Of a stretch of 64,000 nucleotides of DNA, positions 60,290 through 64,000 are shown in pieces (position 1 is the stretch's first letter; each line of letters opens with the position of its first letter). The stretch lies in the NCBI RefSeq assembly GCF_001713375.1, contig NZ_CP016449.1:4445501-4509500 (forward strand), written 5' to 3'. The DNA is from Hydrogenophaga sp. RAC07 (GTDB lineage Bacteria; Pseudomonadota; Gammaproteobacteria; Burkholderiales; Burkholderiaceae_C). The notes under the pieces were generated by a model. The model searched no databases. It saw nothing but the letters and a program-made list of their open reading frames with translations, and had not been told where the DNA came from. The position numbers were made by a program, and so were the translations under genes.

Positions 60290-61006
60290 ATGACATCCCA
60301 GCTGCTGATGATTGAAGACGACGCCCGTCTGGCGAAGATGGTCGTGGAGTACCTCGGCCAATCGGGCTTCGAGGTGACCCATGCCGCCGATGGTGAAGCC
60401 GGCCTGGAGCAGCTGCAGCTCATCCAGCCCGAGCTGGTGATCCTGGACCTCATGATGCCGGGCATCGACGGGCTGGAAGTGTGCCGCCGCATCCGCGCGC
60501 TGCAGGGCGACGTGGCCCGTGTGCCGGTGCTCATGCTCACCGCCAAGGGCGACCCCATGGACCGCATCATCGGCCTGGAACTCGGCGCCGACGACTATTT
60601 GCCCAAACCCTTCGAGCCGCGCGAGCTGCTGGCCCGTGTGCGCGCGGTGCTGCGCCGCCGTGGCGAAACGGGCAGCGCCAGCGTGTCGCGCAGCACGCCG
60701 GTGATGCGCTTCGGCTCGCTCGATATCGACCGCGACGCGCGCACCGTGCAGGTGGCTGGCCAGGCGAGTGAACTCACGTCCTACCAGTTCGATTTGCTGG
60801 TGGCCATGGCAGAGCGTGCAGGCCGCGTGCTCACCCGAGACCAGATCATGGAAGCCGTGCGCGGGCGCGAACTCGAGGCTTTCGACCGCTCGATCGACGT
60901 GCACATCGGCCGCATCCGCAACGCCATCGAGGTCGACAGCAAAGACCCCAAACGCATCCTCACCGTGCGCGGCGTGGGCTACGTTTTTGCGAAGCAACAA
61001 GATTGA
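60290..61006 (+). CDS. OmpR-family response regulator
   Basis: A 238-residue regulator. Receiver: IEDDARLAKMVVEYL, phospho-acceptor Asp53 in LVILDLMMPGIDG, LMLTAKGD and LPKPFEPREL. C-terminal winged helix: ELTSYQFDLLVAMAERAGRV, SIDVHIGRIRNAIEVDSKD, ILTVRGVGYVF. It is coupled to the kinase downstream by a TTGA overlap. The signal is unknown. Confidence 0.95.
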   Translation: MTSQLLMIEDDARLAKMVVEYLGQSGFEVTHAADGEAGLEQLQLIQPELVILDLMMPGIDGLEVCRRIRALQGDVARVPVLMLTAKGDPMDRIIGLELGADDYLPKPFEPRELLARVRAVLRRRGETGSASVSRSTPVMRFGSLDIDRDARTVQVAGQASELTSYQFDLLVAMAERAGRVLTRDQIMEAVRGRELEAFDRSIDVHIGRIRNAIEVDSKDPKRILTVRGVGYVFAKQQD

Positions 61007-62253
61007 AGGCCTTCTTCGTCTCCAAGCTCTACCTGCGCATCTGGCTCGCGGTGGTCGCGGCCGTCATAGTGCTCACGCTGTCCGCAGGCTGGCTGTGGCA
61101 GCGGGCGCTGGATCAAGACCGGGCCGAGCGCGATGCACGCGTGACGCGCACGATCGTGATTCGCAATGCCGCGCTCGATGTGATCGGCGAAGCGCCCGCG
61201 CGCGCGGTGCGTGTTCCGGGTGGAGGTTGGGAGTTCGAGGTGGTGATGAACGATGGGCAGAAGCTGTTTGTGCTGCTGCCCCGCCCCAACCGACCCGAGA
61301 ACAACCCGGGCCGCCGTGCCCCCGCCTGGTTGCAGACGCCGACCGGTTTTGCGTGGCTGCTGGGCTTTGTGGCCCTGGCTGTGGCGCTGGGCGCCTACCC
61401 CATCGTGCGGCGCCTGACCAAGCGGCTGGAGGGTTTGCAAAAGGGCGTGGAGCGCTGGGGCGATGGCGATCTGTCTACCCGCCTGCCGGTGCAGGGACAG
61501 GACGAGGTGGCGTTTCTGGCCGAACGTTTCAACGCCGCCGCCGAGCGCGTGCAGACGCTGGTGAAGTCGCACAAGTCCCTGTTGGCCAATGCTTCGCACG
61601 AACTGCGTTCGCCGCTGGCCCGCATCCGCATGGGGCTGGAGCTCTTGGGGCGCGACGGCGTGGGAGCGCAGCAGCGCAGCGAGATGGCGCGCAGCATCGA
61701 CGAGCTGGACCAGCTCATCGACGAGATCCTGCTCGCGAGCCGCCTGGACCTGCGCGACGCCAGTGATGCGTCGACCCTGGGGCCCACCGAAGAGGTGGAT
61801 CTGGTGGGCCTGGCGGCGGAAGAATGCGCGCGCACTGCGGCCGATCTGGAGATCGCGCCGGGCACGCCGCCGGTGCTGGCGCAAGGCCATGCCAAGCTGC
61901 TGCGCCGTGTGTTGCGCAACCTGCTGGAGAATGCACGGCGCTATGGACGTGCAGCAGGCAGCTCCGACGCACCCGGCGCCGAGGCCGATGTGCGCCTGCG
62001 GCTCTCGGTTGAACAAGGTGTGGCACCCACCGCGGTGTTGTGGGTGGAGGACCGCGGCCCGGGTGTGCCGGCCGCCTTGCGCGAACGCATCTTTGAAGCC
62101 TTCTACCGCCTGCCCGGCGCCAGCGAGCGAGAGGGTGGTGTGGGTCTGGGCCTGTCGCTGGTCAAGACCATCGTCGAGCGCCACGGTGGGCGCGTGCATT
62201 GCGAAGACCGACCCGGTGGCGGAGCCCGTTTCGTGGTCAGCCTGCCGCTCTGA
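61003..62253 (+). CDS. Membrane sensor histidine kinase
   Basis: A 416-residue kinase from a TTG start overlapping the regulator stop. A helix (about 8-30), a short periplasmic domain (about 31-105), a second helix (about 110-132), HAMP, H-box LLANASHELRSPLARIRM with His199, and the ATPase domain (LLENARRYG, EDRGPGVP, EGGVGLGLSLVKTIVERHGG). The layout resembles RstB/CpxA-type envelope sensors. Paired with the OmpR-type regulator. Confidence 0.94.
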   Translation: MKAFFVSKLYLRIWLAVVAAVIVLTLSAGWLWQRALDQDRAERDARVTRTIVIRNAALDVIGEAPARAVRVPGGGWEFEVVMNDGQKLFVLLPRPNRPENNPGRRAPAWLQTPTGFAWLLGFVALAVALGAYPIVRRLTKRLEGLQKGVERWGDGDLSTRLPVQGQDEVAFLAERFNAAAERVQTLVKSHKSLLANASHELRSPLARIRMGLELLGRDGVGAQQRSEMARSIDELDQLIDEILLASRLDLRDASDASTLGPTEEVDLVGLAAEECARTAADLEIAPGTPPVLAQGHAKLLRRVLRNLLENARRYGRAAGSSDAPGAEADVRLRLSVEQGVAPTAVLWVEDRGPGVPAALRERIFEAFYRLPGASEREGGVGLGLSLVKTIVERHGGRVHCEDRPGGGARFVVSLPL

Positions 62254-62464
62254 CTTTTTTGGTGAATATGACCTAAGCGCTGTGCTGCTTTCGTATTCGA
62301 AACCGAGCCAACTCCCCCAGATTGGGGATGGCCGAACGGTCATTCGCACAGCACAATGGGAACTGTTGCTGTCACAACATGTCGAAGAACAGACCCGGCA
62401 AAACCCACACGTCGCCCAGCGCGTTTGAAACTGGTCTCCCAACGACGTCCCTTCAAGGACTTTC

Positions 62465-62492
62465 AAAAGCCACCGCAAGGTGGCTTTTTTTT
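62465..62492. terminator. Intrinsic terminator between the kinase and CapD-like genes
   Basis: AAAAGCCACC-GCAA-GGTGGCTTTTTTTT, strong for the plus strand and usable for the minus strand (A/T tracts on both sides). It is 212 bases after the kinase stop, so the kinase operon carries a long 3' region (62254-62464) or a separate small transcript; no gene was recognised there. Confidence 0.85.
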
Positions 62493-62500
62493 GCCAGCGC

Positions 62501-64000
62501 TCAATGCAGTTGCCGAGGGTGGGAGGCGGTCATGTTGTGCGCTCCTGTGGTGTGCACCCAGTCGACCACGTCGCCGGTGGGCTGATAGCCATGAACACAA
62601 GCTTGCAGCAAGGCACGGGCCGCCGGCACGTCCTGAGCCGACAGCGCCTGATCAAGCACCTGCAAGGTGTGTTCGAACTCGATCCAGGGCCTGAACGCTT
62701 CGCGCGCACGCAGGATGCGCGGGTGTTGCGTGGGCTGTGTGTCGTCGCCGATCAGCAACTCCTCGTACAGCTTCTCGCCGGGGCGCAAACCGGTCGTTTC
62801 GATGGCGATGTCGCCAGTGGGGTTCTGCTCGTTTTTCACCTGCAGGCCCGAGAGCTCGACCATGCGCTGCGCCAGGTCCATGATGCGCACCGGCTGGCCC
62901 ATGTCGAGCACGAACACGTCGCCACCCTGTGCCATGGCGCCGGCCTGAATCACGAGCTGGGCGGCCTCAGGAATGGTCATGAAATAGCGGGTGATGTCGG
63001 GGTGGGTGAGTGTGATCGGTCCACCGTTCTTGATCTGCCGGCGGAACAGCGGCACGACCGAGCCGCTGGAGCCCAACACGTTGCCGAAGCGCACCATGGA
63101 AAACGTGGTGGCGCCCGGCTCGGCCGCCAGGGCTTGCAGCACCATCTCGGCCATGCGCTTGCTCGCACCCATGATGTTGGTCGGGCGCACGGCCTTGTCG
63201 GTACTGATGAGCACGAAATGGCTCACGCCCGCAGCCTGCGCACTGCGTGCGCACACCAGGGTGCCCCACACGTTGTTGCGCAATCCTTGCACCGGGTTGT
63301 GCTCCACCAGCGGCACGTGTTTGTAGGCGGCGGCGTGGTACACCGCGTGCGGTCGCCAAGTTTGCATGATCTGCGCCATGCGCTCGGCGTCTTGCACCGA
63401 GGCGAGCAGCGGCACCAACGTCACCGCCATGGGTGCGGCCGCGTCGCCTTCTTCCACATCCAGCGGATCGACCTGGCCCCCCACCAGCGCTGTGAGTTCG
63501 TGGTGGATCTGGTAAAGCGCGAACTCGGAGTTTTCCACCAGCAGCAGTGTGAGCGGCCGGCAGGCAGCGATCTGCCGGCAAAGTTCACTGCCGATGCTGC
63601 CGCCGGCACCGGTGACGAGCACCACCTTGTCGTGCACCAGCCGCTGAAGAAGCATCGCATCAGGCGTCACCGGCTCGCGGCCCAGCAGGTCTTCAATCTC
63701 CAGTTCACGCACGTCGTTCAGGCTCACCCGCCCCGCGGCCAGGTCCGACATGCCGGGCATGGTGCGCACCCGTACCGGCAGGTGTCGCAAGGACTCCAGC
63801 ACCTGCAGGCGCCGCTGGTGGGTGACCGAGGGCAGCGCGAGCAGCAGATCGGTCACGCCCAATTCGGGGATGAGCCGGGGCAGCGCCGATGGCGGGTAGA
63901 CCGTGCGACCGTCCAGGCTGTTGCCATGCAGTTGGGCGTCGTCGTCCAGAAAGCCCAGCAAGCGGTGCTCGGTACCACGGGCGAGTGCGCCAGCCAGTTG
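62501..64000 (-). CDS. CapD/WbpM-type nucleotide-sugar 4,6-dehydratase (N-terminus cut by window edge)
   Basis: The C-terminal 499 residues of a membrane-anchored polysaccharide biosynthesis enzyme; the N-terminal helices lie outside. Visible are a CoA-binding-like domain (RLLGFLDDDAQLHGNSLDG), then the NAD site VVLVTGAGGSIGSELCRQI, LVEHNPVQGLRNNVWGT, STDKAVRPTNIMGASKRMAE and MPVVRFGNVLGSSGS-like MVRFGNVLGSSGSVVPLF. It would make a UDP-4-keto-6-deoxy sugar for O-antigen or capsule. It probably belongs to a second polysaccharide locus to the right. Confidence 0.93.
   Translation of the reverse strand, partial: QLAGALARGTEHRLLGFLDDDAQLHGNSLDGRTVYPPSALPRLIPELGVTDLLLALPSVTHQRRLQVLESLRHLPVRVRTMPGMSDLAAGRVSLNDVRELEIEDLLGREPVTPDAMLLQRLVHDKVVLVTGAGGSIGSELCRQIAACRPLTLLLVENSEFALYQIHHELTALVGGQVDPLDVEEGDAAAPMAVTLVPLLASVQDAERMAQIMQTWRPHAVYHAAAYKHVPLVEHNPVQGLRNNVWGTLVCARSAQAAGVSHFVLISTDKAVRPTNIMGASKRMAEMVLQALAAEPGATTFSMVRFGNVLGSSGSVVPLFRRQIKNGGPITLTHPDITRYFMTIPEAAQLVIQAGAMAQGGDVFVLDMGQPVRIMDLAQRMVELSGLQVKNEQNPTGDIAIETTGLRPGEKLYEELLIGDDTQPTQHPRILRAREAFRPWIEFEHTLQVLDQALSAQDVPAARALLQACVHGYQPTGDVVDWVHTTGAHNMTASHPRQLH

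Noticed and set aside
1-64000. CRISPR arrays, tRNA or rRNA genes, prophage
   Set aside because: No regularly spaced repeats, cloverleaf-like segments, rRNA-like stretches or phage structural genes were recognised.

Overview
The window looks like chromosomal DNA of a high-GC beta-proteobacterium, most likely order Burkholderiales, family Comamonadaceae. I infer this from the overall protein flavour (GlnE, the YhdP-family protein, YajC-SecDF, the fused indolepyruvate:ferredoxin oxidoreductase) and from the gene neighbourhoods; no rRNA or other strict marker is present. I saw no tRNA, rRNA or CRISPR array.

Layout. (1) 1-5476 is a light and oxidative stress island: a truncated FAD oxidoreductase, a secreted glutathione peroxidase, a MerR regulator with a cobalamin-binding motif (LitR/CarH type), a tiny DUF2256 protein, an iron-sulfur photolyase and a ferritin-like diiron protein. 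(2) 5481-19379 is mostly housekeeping: a rhombosortase-like protease, glnE, a giant YhdP/AsmA-family protein, a nitrilase-family amidase, a PAS kinase/FixJ-type regulator pair, mltA with a divergent 53-residue membrane protein, a DUF1428 protein and a lone enoyl-CoA hydratase. (3) 19424-40742 is one compact Wzx/Wzy-type exopolysaccharide locus of 19 minus-strand genes, most overlapping by 4 bases. It starts with a WbaP/WcaJ-type initiating transferase, then GDP-fucose synthesis (gmd, fcl), flippase, polymerase, glycosyl-, acyl-, acetyl- and pyruvyl-transferases, several redox enzymes, a secreted GH16-like enzyme, the export and co-polymerase/tyrosine kinase proteins, a J-domain protein and a CpsB-type phosphatase. 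(4) 41081-42205 is an IS630-type transposase-like gene whose catalytic positions appear to be lost. (5) 42264-47461 is an unusual six-gene minus-strand operon for secreted subunits, a PapD-like chaperone and an outer-membrane barrel with a C-terminal SdrD-B-like domain. I read it as a non-canonical chaperone/usher-like fibre system, and it is the best candidate for something undescribed. (6) 47661-64000 holds an Lrp regulator divergent from a large indolepyruvate oxidoreductase, yajC-secD-secF behind a strong leader hairpin, a DUF1631 protein, a Tat-exported M48 protease, an AmpG-like transporter, an OmpR/kinase pair and a truncated CapD/WbpM-type sugar dehydratase running off the right edge.

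How the genes work together. LitR-like B12 photosensing probably controls photolyase and membrane or peroxide protection. The exopolysaccharide genes form a complete build, flip, polymerise and export path that needs only GDP-mannose from elsewhere. The fibre operon has its own chaperone and outer-membrane protein. MltA and AmpG both belong to peptidoglycan turnover, although their genes lie 40 kb apart. Start codons were moved from the longest open frame where a ribosome binding site, gene overlap or signal peptide argued for it; these choices are stated for each gene.
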